The notes below the pieces were generated by a model. The model saw nothing but the letters and a program-made list of their open reading frames with translations, searched no databases and was not told the DNA's origin. From Undibacterium sp. KW1 (GTDB lineage Bacteria > Pseudomonadota > Gammaproteobacteria > Burkholderiales > Burkholderiaceae_D), in the NCBI RefSeq assembly GCF_009937955.1, contig NZ_AP018439.1:6138001-6202000 (forward strand): a stretch of DNA of 64,000 bases, given 5' to 3'. The position numbers and the translations under genes were made by a program. Positions 1 through 9,401 of the stretch are shown here, one piece after another. How positions within the stretch are numbered: position 1 is the stretch's first letter; each line of letters begins with the position of its first letter.

Positions 1-731
1 GCTTTTACGGCATTGATGGTATCGCCACCAGCATTTGCCAGGCCCAGGATTTGCGCCTTGGAAGCCTGTGCCTGCAACAGGAAAGAAGAAAAGTCAGATG
101 CTGACAAAGGATGTTTGACCGAGCCCGCCACCGTACCGCCATTGGCTTTGACAACATTGGCAGTGTCGCTTTCCAGTGAAGCACCAAAGGCATAATCGGC
201 AGTCAGGAAATACCAGCTCTTGCCACCCTGTTTGACAACAGCAGAACCCGTGCCCTTGGCCAGTGCCACGGTGTCGTAGGCATAATGGATGGTATTGGCT
301 GTACATTCTTCATTCGTCAGGCGGGCTGTGCCGGCGCCGATGGAAATGAAGATACGTTTCTTTTCAGCAGCCACTTTGGACATGGACAAAGAAGTACCGG
401 AATTGGTACCGCCTATCAGCATATCGACGCCATCGCGGTCAAACCATTCACGGGCACGACTGGCTGCAATATCGGCCTTGTTTTGATGGTCGGCTGTGAC
501 CAGTTCGATTTTCTTGCCCAGTACTGTGCCGCCAAAATCGGCAATCGCCATCTTGATAGCTTCTGCACCGCCCTGACCATCGATATCAGAATACAGACCG
601 GAAATATCGGTGATAAAACCTATCTTGACCGTGTCACCAGACACTTGCGCATTTGCATTCAGCGCCAGGCCAGCCAGTGCAGCGGAAACAGCGAGACTTG
701 CTACTTTTAATTTCGTGAATGTTGCTTTCAT
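1..731 (-). CDS. Branched-chain-type ABC transporter substrate-binding protein (3' part missing)
   Basis: Periplasmic binding protein of the LivJ/type 1 family, which delivers amino acids, amides or urea to an ABC importer. The start ATG is at 731, preceded by GGAGAAG about four bases upstream. A signal peptide of about 25 residues ends at NANAQ, followed by KIGFITDISGLYSDIDGQGG, the usual opening of this family. The frame stays open for 243 codons and leaves the window at base 1, so the C-terminal lobe is not visible. It lies just downstream of two ABC ATPase genes on the same strand, and permease genes are probably further left. Substrate cannot be told from the sequence. Confidence 0.9.
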   Translation of the reverse strand, partial: MKATFTKLKVASLAVSAALAGLALNANAQVSGDTVKIGFITDISGLYSDIDGQGGAEAIKMAIADFGGTVLGKKIELVTADHQNKADIAASRAREWFDRDGVDMLIGGTNSGTSLSMSKVAAEKKRIFISIGAGTARLTNEECTANTIHYAYDTVALAKGTGSAVVKQGGKSWYFLTADYAFGASLESDTANVVKANGGTVAGSVKHPLSASDFSSFLLQAQASKAQILGLANAGGDTINAVK

Positions 732-819
732 GCGTCTTCTCCAATCATATTTTTATTCAAACCTGCTTCACCAAGACAGCGAGGCAGTTACTTAACCATG
801 CCAACCAAACACACTTACA

Positions 820-1554
820 TTACACGCCCAATAATTCATTCAGGACCGGCATTTTTTCCTGCAATTGCGCAGACGCAAAACTCTCGACGATCTGCCCATG
901 CTCCATGACATAAAACCTGTCCGCCAGCGGAGCAGCAAAGCGGAAATTCTGTTCAACCATGACGATGGTATAACCCTTGGATTTGAGCATCGTGATCATG
1001 CGCGCCAAAGCCTGCACGATGACCGGTGCCAGGCCTTCGGAAATTTCATCTAGCAGCAACAGGCGGGCACCCGTGCGCAAGATACGAGCAACTGCCAGCA
1101 TCTGTTGTTCACCGCCAGACAGGCGTGTGCCCTGGCTGTTTTTACGTTCTGCCAGATTGGGGAACATCTCGTAAATCTCGGCAACCGACATACCCTGGTC
1201 ATCTTTCGATACCGAGGGTGGCAGCATCAGATTTTCTTCTGTGGATAAGGATGAAAATATCCCCCGCTCTTCCGGGCAATAACCTACGCCCAGATGAGCA
1301 ACCTTATAAGTTGGCAGGTGGATAGCCTCTTGTCCATTGATCTTGATCGAGCCTTTGCGTGCACCAGTCAGGCCCATGATGGCGCGCATGGTCGTGGTAC
1401 GCCCGGCACCGTTACGACCGAGTATGGTCACGACTTCGCCCTGGTTCACTTTCAGGTTCACGTCATGCAGGATATGCGATTCACCATACCAGGCTTGCAG
1501 GCCGGTAATTTCCAGTGCCGGATTTGTACTCGTATTTTTACTCGTGGCACTCAT
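820..1554 (-). CDS. livF: LivF-type ABC transporter ATP-binding protein
   Basis: One of the two cytoplasmic ATPases of a branched-chain-type importer; 244 aa, normal length. Visible motifs are Walker A GRNGAGRT (46-53), signature LSGGE (145-149) and Walker B LLLLDE (165-170). The Walker A lysine is arginine here and the proline usual after the Walker B glutamate is isoleucine; the codons CGT and ATC are clear. I recall GRNGAGRT in some LivF proteins of Burkholderiales, so this may be a subfamily trait rather than damage. Its start overlaps the stop of the upstream livG gene by four bases (ATGA), which implies translational coupling. Confidence 0.9.
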   Translation of the reverse strand: MSATSKNTSTNPALEITGLQAWYGESHILHDVNLKVNQGEVVTILGRNGAGRTTTMRAIMGLTGARKGSIKINGQEAIHLPTYKVAHLGVGYCPEERGIFSSLSTEENLMLPPSVSKDDQGMSVAEIYEMFPNLAERKNSQGTRLSGGEQQMLAVARILRTGARLLLLDEISEGLAPVIVQALARMITMLKSKGYTIVMVEQNFRFAAPLADRFYVMEHGQIVESFASAQLQEKMPVLNELLGV

Positions 1555-2324
1555 GCATGCGCCCCTTCCAGCTCGCCGCTGGTACTGCCCATATAGGCTT
1601 CCATGACTTTGGGATTGGTGGATACTTCCTTGTACGTGCCTTCAGCCAGCATGGCACCGCGCTGCAAGACCGAGATCTTGTCGCAAATACCTGACACCAC
1701 GTTCATATTATGTTCCACCATGAGGATGGTGCGGCCCGCCGACACCTTCTTGATCAGCTCGGTCACGCGATGCACATCTTCATGGCCCATGCCTTGCGTG
1801 GGTTCATCGAGCAACATCATTTCTGGTTCCATCGCCAGGGTGGTGGCTATTTCCAGCGCACGCTTGCGGCCATAGGGCAGATCGACGGTGACCGTGTCAG
1901 CGAACGAAGTCAGATCGACTTCGGCCAGCAATTCCATGGCACGTGCATTGAGCTGGTTCAGCGATTGTTCGCTTTTCCAGAAATGAAAGGATGTGCCGAG
2001 TTTTCTTTGCAAGCCTATGCGTACGTTTTCCATGACAGTCAGGTGCGGGAACACTGCTGAAATCTGGAATGAACGTATGATGCCCTGACGCGCAATCTGG
2101 GCCGGTTTGGCCGAGGTGATGTCGCGGCCATTGAACAGGATTTGTCCCGAAGTCGGAACAAGAAATTTGGTCAGCAAATTAAAACAGGTCGTCTTGCCGG
2201 CACCGTTAGGGCCGATCAGGGCGTGGATATGCCCACGCTGCACCTGCAAATTCACATCGCTTACAGCTGTGAAGCCCTTGAACTCTTTGGTCAAGCGCTT
2301 TGTCTCCAGGATGACGTCGGTCAT
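1551..2324 (-). CDS. livG: LivG-type ABC transporter ATP-binding protein
   Basis: Second ATPase of the same importer; 257 aa. Walker A GPNGAGKT (38-45) is intact, the signature is LPYGRKR (149-155), Walker B is MMLLDEP (169-175) and the H-loop is VEHN (204-207). The long insert between Walker A and the signature and the C-terminal AYMG match LivG rather than LivF. It is the first gene of the visible operon livG-livF-binding protein, all on the minus strand. Because LivF has an unusual Walker A, this subunit carries the only canonical ATP-binding lysine of the pair. Confidence 0.92.
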   Translation of the reverse strand: MTDVILETKRLTKEFKGFTAVSDVNLQVQRGHIHALIGPNGAGKTTCFNLLTKFLVPTSGQILFNGRDITSAKPAQIARQGIIRSFQISAVFPHLTVMENVRIGLQRKLGTSFHFWKSEQSLNQLNARAMELLAEVDLTSFADTVTVDLPYGRKRALEIATTLAMEPEMMLLDEPTQGMGHEDVHRVTELIKKVSAGRTILMVEHNMNVVSGICDKISVLQRGAMLAEGTYKEVSTNPKVMEAYMGSTSGELEGAHA

Positions 2325-2488
2325 CTCTTCTCCTTATTGTCTGGCTTATGGTTATTACTCCAACGCGACAACACTTCCTTTATTTTTTGGAAGTTTTTTA
2401 TATTAGCTTTTTATAATACCCAGCAAACCGATTTCTAAACAATACGGTATAACTACCATAAGTAGTACCACGCAAGATTTGGAAGTTT

Positions 2489-4108
2489 TTATTTTCCCAA
2501 TATACTCCTTGCCGCCTTCTCTGCAATCATCACAGTAGGTGAGTTGGTATTACCTGAGGTTATAGTCGGCATAATAGAAGCATCAGCCACGCGCAGGCCA
2601 TTTATGCCTATGACGCGCAAGTTGCTATCGACTACCGCCTGGGCATCGTCTGCACGACCCATCTTGCAGGTACCTACCGGGTGGAAGATTGTTGTACCTA
2701 TATCCCCTGCTGCTCTGGCCAGTTCTTCTTCCGTCTGGAACTGTACACCAGGCTTCATTTCCTCTGGCTGGTATTTTTGCAGGGAGGGTGCTGCGATGAT
2801 CTTGCGCGTCAGCTTGAGAGAGTCGGCAGCGATCTTGCGGTCTTCAGGTGTCGTCAGGTAGTTGGGCACTATCTTCGGTGCTGCTGAAGCATCGTTGCTG
2901 GCGATGCGCACATGGCCACGCGAAGTAGGGCGCAAGTTACAGACGCTGGCCGTGAACGCCGGGAAATCATGCAGGGGGTCACCAAATTTCTCCAGCGACA
3001 AGGGCTGTACATGGTATTGCAGATTGGGTGTCGCCTGGCTGGCATCCGAGCGGGTAAATGCACCCAGTTGCGATGGTGCCATCGACATAGGGCCACTCTG
3101 GAACATCGCATATTCCAGCCCTATGCGTGCCTTGCCTATGAGGCTGTTGGCCATCTTGTTGAGTGTTTTGGCACCGGTAATCTTGAATGCAGAACGTATC
3201 TGCAAATGGTCTTGCAAGTTGCTGCCAACGCCAGGCAATTCATGCACAACATCAACTCCAGCCTGTTGCAAATGTGCCGCATCACCTATGCCGGATAATT
3301 GCAAAATCTGTGGAGAACCTATCGCTCCTGCGGCCAGCACAGTTTCTTTCATGGACTCGGCAAACCAGCTGCGGCCACCACCGATGAATTCCACACCCGT
3401 ACAACGCTTGCCTTGCTCATCATTCTTGATGACGAGTTTTTGCACCTGGCAACCGGTCATGATGGTCAGGTTCGGCCTGTTTGCTGCCGGTTTCAGGAAA
3501 GCCTTGGCAGCGTTCCAGCGCACACCGCGTTTCTGGTTCACATCAAAATAGCCGCAGCCTTCATTATTGCCACGGTTAAAGTCATCACTTTTGGGAATGC
3601 CCACTTCGGCTGCTGCATTGCGGAAAGCATCCAGGATTTCCCATGACAGTCTTTGTTTTTCCACCCGCCATTCACCGCCCTTGCCGTGGAATTCTGCATC
3701 ACCGCCGTGGTGGTCTTCGCTCTTCTTGAACAGTGGCAAGACATGCTCCCAGCGCCAGCTATCGTCACCTGTCAGCTCTGCCCAATGCTGGTAATCCCTT
3801 TCCTGGCCACGCATATAAATCATGCCATTGATGGATGAACTGCCACCCAGCACCTTGCCACGCGGATAAATCAGGCTACGGCCATTCAGGCCCGCCTCTG
3901 CCTCGGTACGGAACATCCAGTCTGTGCGTGGATTATTGATGCAGTACAGGTAACCAACGGGGATATGTATCCACACATAATCATCCTTGCCACCAGCTTC
4001 TATCAGCAAAACCCTGTTATCAGGATTCTTGCTGAGGCGGTTCGCCAATACACAACCTGCAGTACCTGCACCTACAACGATGTAATCAAACTGTCCTGCT
4101 GCTTCCAT
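2489..4108 (-). CDS. GMC family FAD-dependent oxidoreductase (choline/alcohol dehydrogenase type)
   Basis: Flavoprotein of 539 aa that probably oxidises an alcohol to an aldehyde. The N-terminal FAD-binding loop is GAGTAG (13-18), followed by the GMC signature region around GKVLGGSSSINGMIYMRG, and the C-terminus has HPVGTCKMG with the catalytic histidine and a terminal NTNSPTVMIAEKAA block. No signal peptide, so cytoplasmic. It resembles choline dehydrogenase (BetA) and AlkJ-type alcohol dehydrogenases, but no betaine aldehyde dehydrogenase is adjacent, so choline is not supported as substrate. The nitronate monooxygenase gene ends 19 bases upstream of its region on the same strand and the two may be co-transcribed. 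Confidence 0.88.
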   Translation of the reverse strand: MEAAGQFDYIVVGAGTAGCVLANRLSKNPDNRVLLIEAGGKDDYVWIHIPVGYLYCINNPRTDWMFRTEAEAGLNGRSLIYPRGKVLGGSSSINGMIYMRGQERDYQHWAELTGDDSWRWEHVLPLFKKSEDHHGGDAEFHGKGGEWRVEKQRLSWEILDAFRNAAAEVGIPKSDDFNRGNNEGCGYFDVNQKRGVRWNAAKAFLKPAANRPNLTIMTGCQVQKLVIKNDEQGKRCTGVEFIGGGRSWFAESMKETVLAAGAIGSPQILQLSGIGDAAHLQQAGVDVVHELPGVGSNLQDHLQIRSAFKITGAKTLNKMANSLIGKARIGLEYAMFQSGPMSMAPSQLGAFTRSDASQATPNLQYHVQPLSLEKFGDPLHDFPAFTASVCNLRPTSRGHVRIASNDASAAPKIVPNYLTTPEDRKIAADSLKLTRKIIAAPSLQKYQPEEMKPGVQFQTEEELARAAGDIGTTIFHPVGTCKMGRADDAQAVVDSNLRVIGINGLRVADASIMPTITSGNTNSPTVMIAEKAARSILGK

Positions 4109-4127
4109 ACCGTTTCCTTATTTTAAT

Positions 4128-5165
4128 TTAAGCCTGCATTTCCGCGACCAGCGCAGCCATCAGTTCTGCCACGCTCATATCCCTGGTCGCTGCCATACCC
4201 TGCCCGGCCCACATCGACATCAGTTCAGTATTGGCTGCCTTGCCCGCCGCTGCACGTATGGAACCAGTCAGTGCATTCTGTATCGGGTAGGCAGGCACTT
4301 TGTCAGCCACGGCATCCATGGTTTGCATGAAATGATTGTCGAGGCCACGTGCAATACGGCCAGAAAAAGCGCGGGTCTGGCGTGTGGTGTCCTTACTACT
4401 TTCCAGCAGGCGTTGTTTATAGGCCGGGTGTATCGCTGATTCCTTAGTCGTCAGGAAGGCCGTGCCCATCTGCACCAGTTGCGCGCCCGCCTGCAGCATT
4501 TGTTTGATCTGCCTGCCATCCATGATGCCGCCAGCGGCAATGATGGGCACCTGCATATGCGGCTTGCAGGTCTCCAGCAAGACAGACAGGCCCAGGTTCG
4601 ACTCTTTTTGTGCGCCGATGAAAGTCCCACGGTGACCACCCGCTTCTACCCCTTGCAGGCAGACAGCATCCGCCCCCATGGCTTGCCAGACGATGGCTTC
4701 CTGCAAGTTGGTGGCAGTACCCACCACTTTTATTCCCGCGTCATGCAGGCGTTGCAACTGGCTGCCGTGCAGCACATCAAAGGTAAAACTGGCGACCGCA
4801 GGGCGGGCTGTGATCAAAGCATCAAGCTGGGCCTCAAAGTCTTCACACCAGCGGGTTGGGGTCGGCAAGTTGTCCCAGCCCAGTTCTGCACAAACTGGCT
4901 GCAGCAAGAGCTTGGCCGCTTCCAGGGCGGCGAAATCGACTTGTGGGCGGGTTTGTACGAACAGGTTGATGGCGAAGGGTTTGTCCGTCAGTCTTCTGAT
5001 GTGTTCAGCCTGCTCTATGATGGCGAGCGGGGTCAGCAAAGGGGCCGCGAGAGAGCCAAGGCCGCCTGCATTGGACACTGCGGCCACCAGTTCCGGGGTG
5101 GTGGCGCCACCAGCCATGGGGGCTTGGATGATGGGATGGGGGCAGAGGGTTTGCAGGCTGGGCAT
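4128..5165 (-). CDS. Nitronate monooxygenase / NAD(P)H-dependent flavin oxidoreductase
   Basis: 345 aa TIM-barrel FMN enzyme of the NMO (2-nitropropane dioxygenase) family, which oxidises toxic propionate 3-nitronate or acts as an NADH:quinone reductase. Supporting motifs are IIQAPMAGGATTPELVAAVSN near the N-terminus, GVEAGGHRG in the middle and the phosphate-binding AAGGIMDGRQI with LVQMGTAFL. Start ATG at 5165 gives the usual N-terminus. It lies 19 bases upstream of the GMC oxidoreductase start region on the same strand. The exact substrate is not deducible. Confidence 0.9.
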   Translation of the reverse strand: MPSLQTLCPHPIIQAPMAGGATTPELVAAVSNAGGLGSLAAPLLTPLAIIEQAEHIRRLTDKPFAINLFVQTRPQVDFAALEAAKLLLQPVCAELGWDNLPTPTRWCEDFEAQLDALITARPAVASFTFDVLHGSQLQRLHDAGIKVVGTATNLQEAIVWQAMGADAVCLQGVEAGGHRGTFIGAQKESNLGLSVLLETCKPHMQVPIIAAGGIMDGRQIKQMLQAGAQLVQMGTAFLTTKESAIHPAYKQRLLESSKDTTRQTRAFSGRIARGLDNHFMQTMDAVADKVPAYPIQNALTGSIRAAAGKAANTELMSMWAGQGMAATRDMSVAELMAALVAEMQA

Positions 5166-5280
5166 TTGGGGCTCCGGGTTTATTTAAGTGAGTTGTTGGA
5201 AACAGGTAAATCAGGCTTTCATCAATTTTCGTGTTTGTACGCTAACTCATTTACTTACTTCTGTCACTGTATTGCGATTG

Positions 5281-5690
5281 CAGGTCGGGGGTAGCCCGAC
5301 AGCTACTCACTTTTCTTGTCTCGCCAAGAAAAGTAAGCCAAAGAAGGCGACCCAGGCGTAGTCGCCCCCTAAAGGGGGTTCCCATTTGTGCAGTACAAAA
5401 AATGGGAAGGCCCGAAACTCGCTTCCCATTTTTTGCTTCGCACAAACGGGCACTCCCGAAGGGAGCGAGTCTGCGGTCGCCTTTCTTTGAATACTTTCTT
5501 TGGCGAAGCAAAGAAAGTATTTCGGTCGCCGGGCCGAGACCCGGCTTGTATCCACAGAGAGCGATCGTTTTAATCAAAGTATTGCATGTCACGAACGTCG
5601 CTGGGGCCAAGCACAAAATAACAAATACGTACTTGAAAAGCCCAGTGTTGGGCTGATAAAGCGTAGCCCAACCTACGCGACAATATGATG
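5281..5690. repeat. Composite intergenic repeat, copy 1 (hairpin arms plus GGGCTACGC-type end)
   Basis: The 587-bp gap between the nitronate monooxygenase and mmsA is filled by nested inverted repeats. One long arm pair runs from about 5373 to 5460 (CCCATTTGTGC... pairing with ...GCACAAACGGG). A second, almost perfect hairpin lies at 5491-5520 (ATACTTTCTTT pairing with AAAGAAAGTAT). CCGGGCCGAGACCCGG follows at 5529-5544, and a short TTGGGCTgataaagcgTAGCCCAA hairpin lies at about 5646-5670. The same order of blocks recurs at 50.69-51.14 kb. Short frames inside it are translations of the repeat and are not annotated as genes. Confidence 0.85.
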
Positions 5691-5720
5691 GTCGCTTATC
5701 GACAACTCGCAATACCAATT

Positions 5721-5737
5721 TTCTCCTTGAAGGAGAA
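5721..5737 (-). terminator. Short hairpin downstream of mmsA
   Basis: TTCTCCTT and AAGGAGAA form an 8-bp stem with a one-base loop, 16 bases past the mmsA stop codon on the minus strand. There is no clear run of T on the transcript side beyond AATTGG, so this is a possible but weak terminator. Confidence 0.35.
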
Positions 5738-5752
5738 GGAGCCCGCTCGCCG

Positions 5753-7249
5753 TTACTTCGCCACCGGCATCGTAAACTCCGCCCCTTTATCTATGCTATC
5801 CGGCCACCTCTGCATGATGGATTTATAACGCGTATAAAACCGTATGCCCTCTTCGCCATAAGCATGCACATCGCCAAATAAAGAGCGCTTCCAGCCGCCA
5901 AAAGAATGCCAGGCCATGGGCACAGGAATAGGCACATTGATGCCCACCATGCCGACCTGGATGCGGCGTGAGAATTCGCGCGCGGTGTTTCCATCCGAGG
6001 TAAACAAGGACACGCCATTGCCAAATTCATGACGGTTGATCAGTTCAACAGCAGACGCAAAATCAGGGACGCGGACTACGCACAGGACCGGACCAAAAAT
6101 TTCTTCGCGATGTATTTTCATGCCCTCTTTGGCATGGTCAAACAAACAGCCGCCAAGGAAGAAACCGGACTCATGGCCAGGCACTTTCAGGCCACGACCA
6201 TCGACCAGCAGTTGTGCGCCTTCGGCTATGCCTTCAGCGATATAAGACTCAATTTTTGCCTTGTGCTGAGCTGTCACTACCGGGCCCATTTCGGCATCAG
6301 ATTCCATGCCATTTTTGATCTTCAGGGCCTGCACGCGTGGTACTAAAGCTTCGACAAGTTTGTCAGCGACATTGCCAACGGCAACAGCGACCGAGATCGC
6401 CATGCAGCGTTCACCGGCAGAGCCGTAAGCTGCACCCATCAGGGCATCGACGGCTTGTTCGAGGTTGGCGTCAGGCATGACGACCAGGTGGTTTTTTGCA
6501 CCGCCCAAAGCCTGCACGCGCTTGCCCATGCGCGTGCCTTCGCTGTAGATGTATTCAGCAATCGGGGTAGAGCCGACGAAGGAAATCGCCGACACATCTG
6601 GGTGCTGCAGTAGTGCATCGACAGCCACTTTATCGCCTTGCACGACGTTGAATACCCCGTCCGGCAAACCGGCTTTTTTGAGCAAGTCGGCAATCAGCAA
6701 GGAACAGGAAGGATCACGCTCAGACGGTTTCAAAATGAAGGTATTGCCGGTCGCAATCGCCAGCGGTGCCATCCACATCGGTACCATGAAGGGGAAGTTG
6801 AAAGGCGTAATGCCAGCTGTTACACCCAGCGGCTGGCGCAGGTTGTAATTGTCTATGCCGCCGCCGATATTGTCCGAGAATTGTGATTTCAACAGTTGCG
6901 GCATGCCGCAGGCGAACTCGACGATTTCTATGCCGCGTGTGACTTCACCCATGGCGTCCGACAAGACCTTGCCATGTTCGCGGGTGATCAGGGTGGCCAT
7001 TTCCTTGTGATGCTGGTCCAGCAATTCCTTGAACTTGAACATCACACGGGCGCGCTTCAGCGGAGCGGTTTCTGCCCAGGCCGGTGCGGCAGCCTTGGCA
7101 GCGGCAATGACGGCATGTACTTCCGCTATGCTGGCGAGGGCAACACTGCCAGTCACTTCGCCAGTAGCAGGGTTGAATACATCTTGCTGGCGGCCGCTGG
7201 CAGAAGCATAAGCCTGACCATTCATATAATGCGCGATTGTGGATGTCAT
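5753..7249 (-). CDS. mmsA: CoA-acylating methylmalonate-semialdehyde dehydrogenase
   Basis: 498 aa aldehyde dehydrogenase that converts (methyl)malonate semialdehyde to propionyl- or acetyl-CoA in valine, thymine or inositol breakdown. The catalytic cysteine is C282 in [11 protein letters not shown]. The position that is glutamate in hydrolytic ALDHs reads QALGGAKN, as is typical of the CoA-dependent MmsA/IolA class. The cofactor region is [12 protein letters not shown]. It is transcribed away from the LysR gene at 7363, which is a candidate regulator. No mmsB or acyl-CoA dehydrogenase gene is next to it. Confidence 0.93.
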   Translation of the reverse strand: MTSTIAHYMNGQAYASASGRQQDVFNPATGEVTGSVALASIAEVHAVIAAAKAAAPAWAETAPLKRARVMFKFKELLDQHHKEMATLITREHGKVLSDAMGEVTRGIEIVEFACGMPQLLKSQFSDNIGGGIDNYNLRQPLGVTAGITPFNFPFMVPMWMAPLAIATGNTFILKPSERDPSCSLLIADLLKKAGLPDGVFNVVQGDKVAVDALLQHPDVSAISFVGSTPIAEYIYSEGTRMGKRVQALGGAKNHLVVMPDANLEQAVDALMGAAYGSAGERCMAISVAVAVGNVADKLVEALVPRVQALKIKNGMESDAEMGPVVTAQHKAKIESYIAEGIAEGAQLLVDGRGLKVPGHESGFFLGGCLFDHAKEGMKIHREEIFGPVLCVVRVPDFASAVELINRHEFGNGVSLFTSDGNTAREFSRRIQVGMVGINVPIPVPMAWHSFGGWKRSLFGDVHAYGEEGIRFYTRYKSIMQRWPDSIDKGAEFTMPVAK

Positions 7250-7362
7250 AAGTAAACCTTAGGGGTAATGTGAAGTTTTTTCTGCGGTGACACAGAGATT
7301 AATTCACTCGCTCTGCTAAATCCAATGAGTTATTATCAATAGCAATATAAGGATTGCTGATA

Positions 7363-8247
7363 ATGGACTTGACACAACTACGTGCCTTTGTCGCCGTGGC
7401 GAAAGAAGGCAACCTGACACGGGCGGCAGAGCAATTACATGTAACCCAGCCCGCCGTGAGCCTGCAGATCAAGTCCCTGCAAGATACTCTGCAACTTGCA
7501 TTATTCACACGCAGCGCCAGCGGCATGCGCCTCACCAACGATGGTGCGAAACTCCTGCCTTATGCCGAAAAAGTCATTGCCAGCATGGGTGAATTTCGCC
7601 AGGCCGCCCATAGCATGCACAGCACCATTTCTGGCGAGCTGGCGATAGGCACAATACTGGACCCGGAGTTCACCCGACTGGGGCTATTTTTGAAACGTCT
7701 GGTCGAGACTTATCCACAGTTATCCACAAAGTTGCAGCAATGCATGTCAGGCACAGTCTTGCAACAAATCCGTGCCGGTACGCTGGATGTGGGCTTTTAT
7801 CTGGGGCAGCCGCCTTACGATGGCAAGACACCCTGCCACAGCCAGGTGCTGACGCCATTTACTTACCGGGTAGTGGCACCCAAGGGCTGGAAAAACCGGG
7901 TTGCTGGCCAGGACTGGGCCAGCCTGGCCAAATTGCCGTGGTTGTGGACGCCGGCTGAATCCGCACATCACCGGCTGCTCAGCCAGATTTTCTCCGGACT
8001 GGGTGTCACCCCCAACAAGGTCGCCCTGGTAGATCAAGAGCCAACCATGCTGGATCTGGTCAAGTCTGGAGTTGGCCTGAGCCTGATACGGGATGCCATC
8101 GCCATACGCGAAGCCCATGCCCATGGACTGGTGATTGCCGATGCCGTCAGTGTCACGACGGAACTGAGCTTCATCTGCCAGGAAAAGCGCCAGCATGAAG
8201 CCATGATCGCAGCGAGTTTTGTCTTGTTGAAAACGATCTGGGTATAG
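7363..8247 (+). CDS. LysR family transcriptional regulator
   Basis: 294 aa with an N-terminal winged helix-turn-helix (MDLTQLRAFVAVAKEGNLTR..AEQLHVTQPAVS) and a C-terminal ligand-binding domain. ATG 7363 is chosen over the upstream TTG at 7354 because AAGGA lies at 7349-7353 and the protein then starts at the family-typical MDLTQLRAF. Divergent from mmsA, so it probably controls that gene. Two perfect TTATCCACA 9-mers sit 10 bp apart inside the coding sequence (7710-7728), encoding part of TYPQLSTKLQ. Confidence 0.9.
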   Translation: MDLTQLRAFVAVAKEGNLTRAAEQLHVTQPAVSLQIKSLQDTLQLALFTRSASGMRLTNDGAKLLPYAEKVIASMGEFRQAAHSMHSTISGELAIGTILDPEFTRLGLFLKRLVETYPQLSTKLQQCMSGTVLQQIRAGTLDVGFYLGQPPYDGKTPCHSQVLTPFTYRVVAPKGWKNRVAGQDWASLAKLPWLWTPAESAHHRLLSQIFSGLGVTPNKVALVDQEPTMLDLVKSGVGLSLIRDAIAIREAHAHGLVIADAVSVTTELSFICQEKRQHEAMIAASFVLLKTIWV

Positions 8248-8363
8248 ATGTTTGCAAGAGTGTATCCTCCGCCGCACACCAGAGCTCAAAACCAGAAAAT
8301 TTCTGCCTTTATTGGAAATTCAGCGGTATATTCGCACCACTTATCTATTTCGGAAAATCGTTC

Positions 8364-9092
8364 GTGAAACTCCTGTTATCCAGTTTGCTTGTATCTCTGG
8401 CCATCGTTCCTGCCATCAGCCAGGCAGAAACGATCAAACTGCTTATTCAGGAATTTGCGCCTTTCACGCACACTGACATTAAAACCGGTGAAATCCAGGG
8501 TGCGCTGACCGAAAAGATCGCAGAGATACTCAGGCGTGCAGGCGATAACTACAGCATCAGCAGCACATCCCTCGCACGCGGTTTGAATTCCACGCTCAAT
8601 GATGACAATACCTGCCTGTTTGGCTTTCGCCGCACGCCCGACAGAGAACATCTTTATAAATGGGTGGGCCCGCTGGTCAACGACAATTGGGTTTTGTATG
8701 GCCGCAAAAATGATAGCCGCGTGCTAAAAAGTTTTGAAGATGCCAAAGCTTATTCGATAGGTTCGTACAAAAATGCAGCCACAGGCGTGCAACTCAGCGA
8801 ACAAGGCTACAAAATAGAGTTTGCGAGCCAGGATGATGACAATCCACGTCTGCTGGTGAATGGCAGGCTGAACTACTGGATAGTCTCAGAGTCACACGGC
8901 ATGTTCCTTGCCCAGCAGCAAGGCTATGCCAATGATATTGTGCGTGCCATCAAATGGAAAAGCATAGAGCTCAACATGCTGTGCAATGTCCGCATGGACA
9001 AGCAACGTATAGAGCTCTACAACAAGATTAATAAAGAACTGGATAATGACGGCACCATGGAAAAAATCATGCGCAAATACGGGATCAAATAA
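8364..9092 (+). CDS. Periplasmic solute-binding protein, family 3 type
   Basis: 242 aa with a 21-residue signal peptide ending PAISQA and a mature part that opens ETIKLLIQEFAPFTHTDIKTGEIQGALTE, the pattern of bacterial extracellular solute-binding proteins family 3. The start is GTG at 8364. No permease or ATPase gene is adjacent, so it could be an orphan binding protein or sensor input. The stop TAA shares its last base with the ATG of the next gene (TAATG), suggesting translational coupling. Confidence 0.8.
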   Translation: MKLLLSSLLVSLAIVPAISQAETIKLLIQEFAPFTHTDIKTGEIQGALTEKIAEILRRAGDNYSISSTSLARGLNSTLNDDNTCLFGFRRTPDREHLYKWVGPLVNDNWVLYGRKNDSRVLKSFEDAKAYSIGSYKNAATGVQLSEQGYKIEFASQDDDNPRLLVNGRLNYWIVSESHGMFLAQQQGYANDIVRAIKWKSIELNMLCNVRMDKQRIELYNKINKELDNDGTMEKIMRKYGIK

Positions 9093-9367
9093 TGGCCAGA
9101 TCGACCAAGGCCGCCCATGCAGTCAACCGCCTGCGTGAACGCAGCAATAATGCTCCCTATTCCATGGTCAGCCTCGCGGATGGCCGGTTTTCCCTGACCC
9201 TGGCCAATCTGGAACAGCCAGACGAATTGCCTGTCAGCGTCAGCGATGCCATGGAAATCGATGAATTTGTCGTTTATGTTAACAACCTGCATAAACAGGC
9301 TCCCAAAAAAGCCAGCAAACTGGACGTGGCTTTTGAGAAAAAAATCGCGGCAGCCAAACAGAAATAA
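9092..9367 (+). CDS. Hypothetical protein, 91 aa
   Basis: Not recognised. Short basic soluble protein (MARSTKAAHAVNRLRERSNN) with a lysine-rich C-terminus (KKASKLDVAFEKKIAAAKQK). No signal peptide, membrane segment or cysteine is visible. Its start overlaps the stop of the binding-protein gene by one base, so it is probably translated with it. Codon use matches the neighbours, which supports a real gene. Confidence 0.7.
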   Translation: MARSTKAAHAVNRLRERSNNAPYSMVSLADGRFSLTLANLEQPDELPVSVSDAMEIDEFVVYVNNLHKQAPKKASKLDVAFEKKIAAAKQK

Positions 9368-9401
9368 AAGTCTTCAGAAGTAAATCTATAAGGAAAATTC
9401 T

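Noticed and set aside
2376..2410. Possible terminator CTTCC...GGAAG between GMC and livG genes
   Set aside because: Five-base stem only, in an AT-rich stretch; too weak to annotate.
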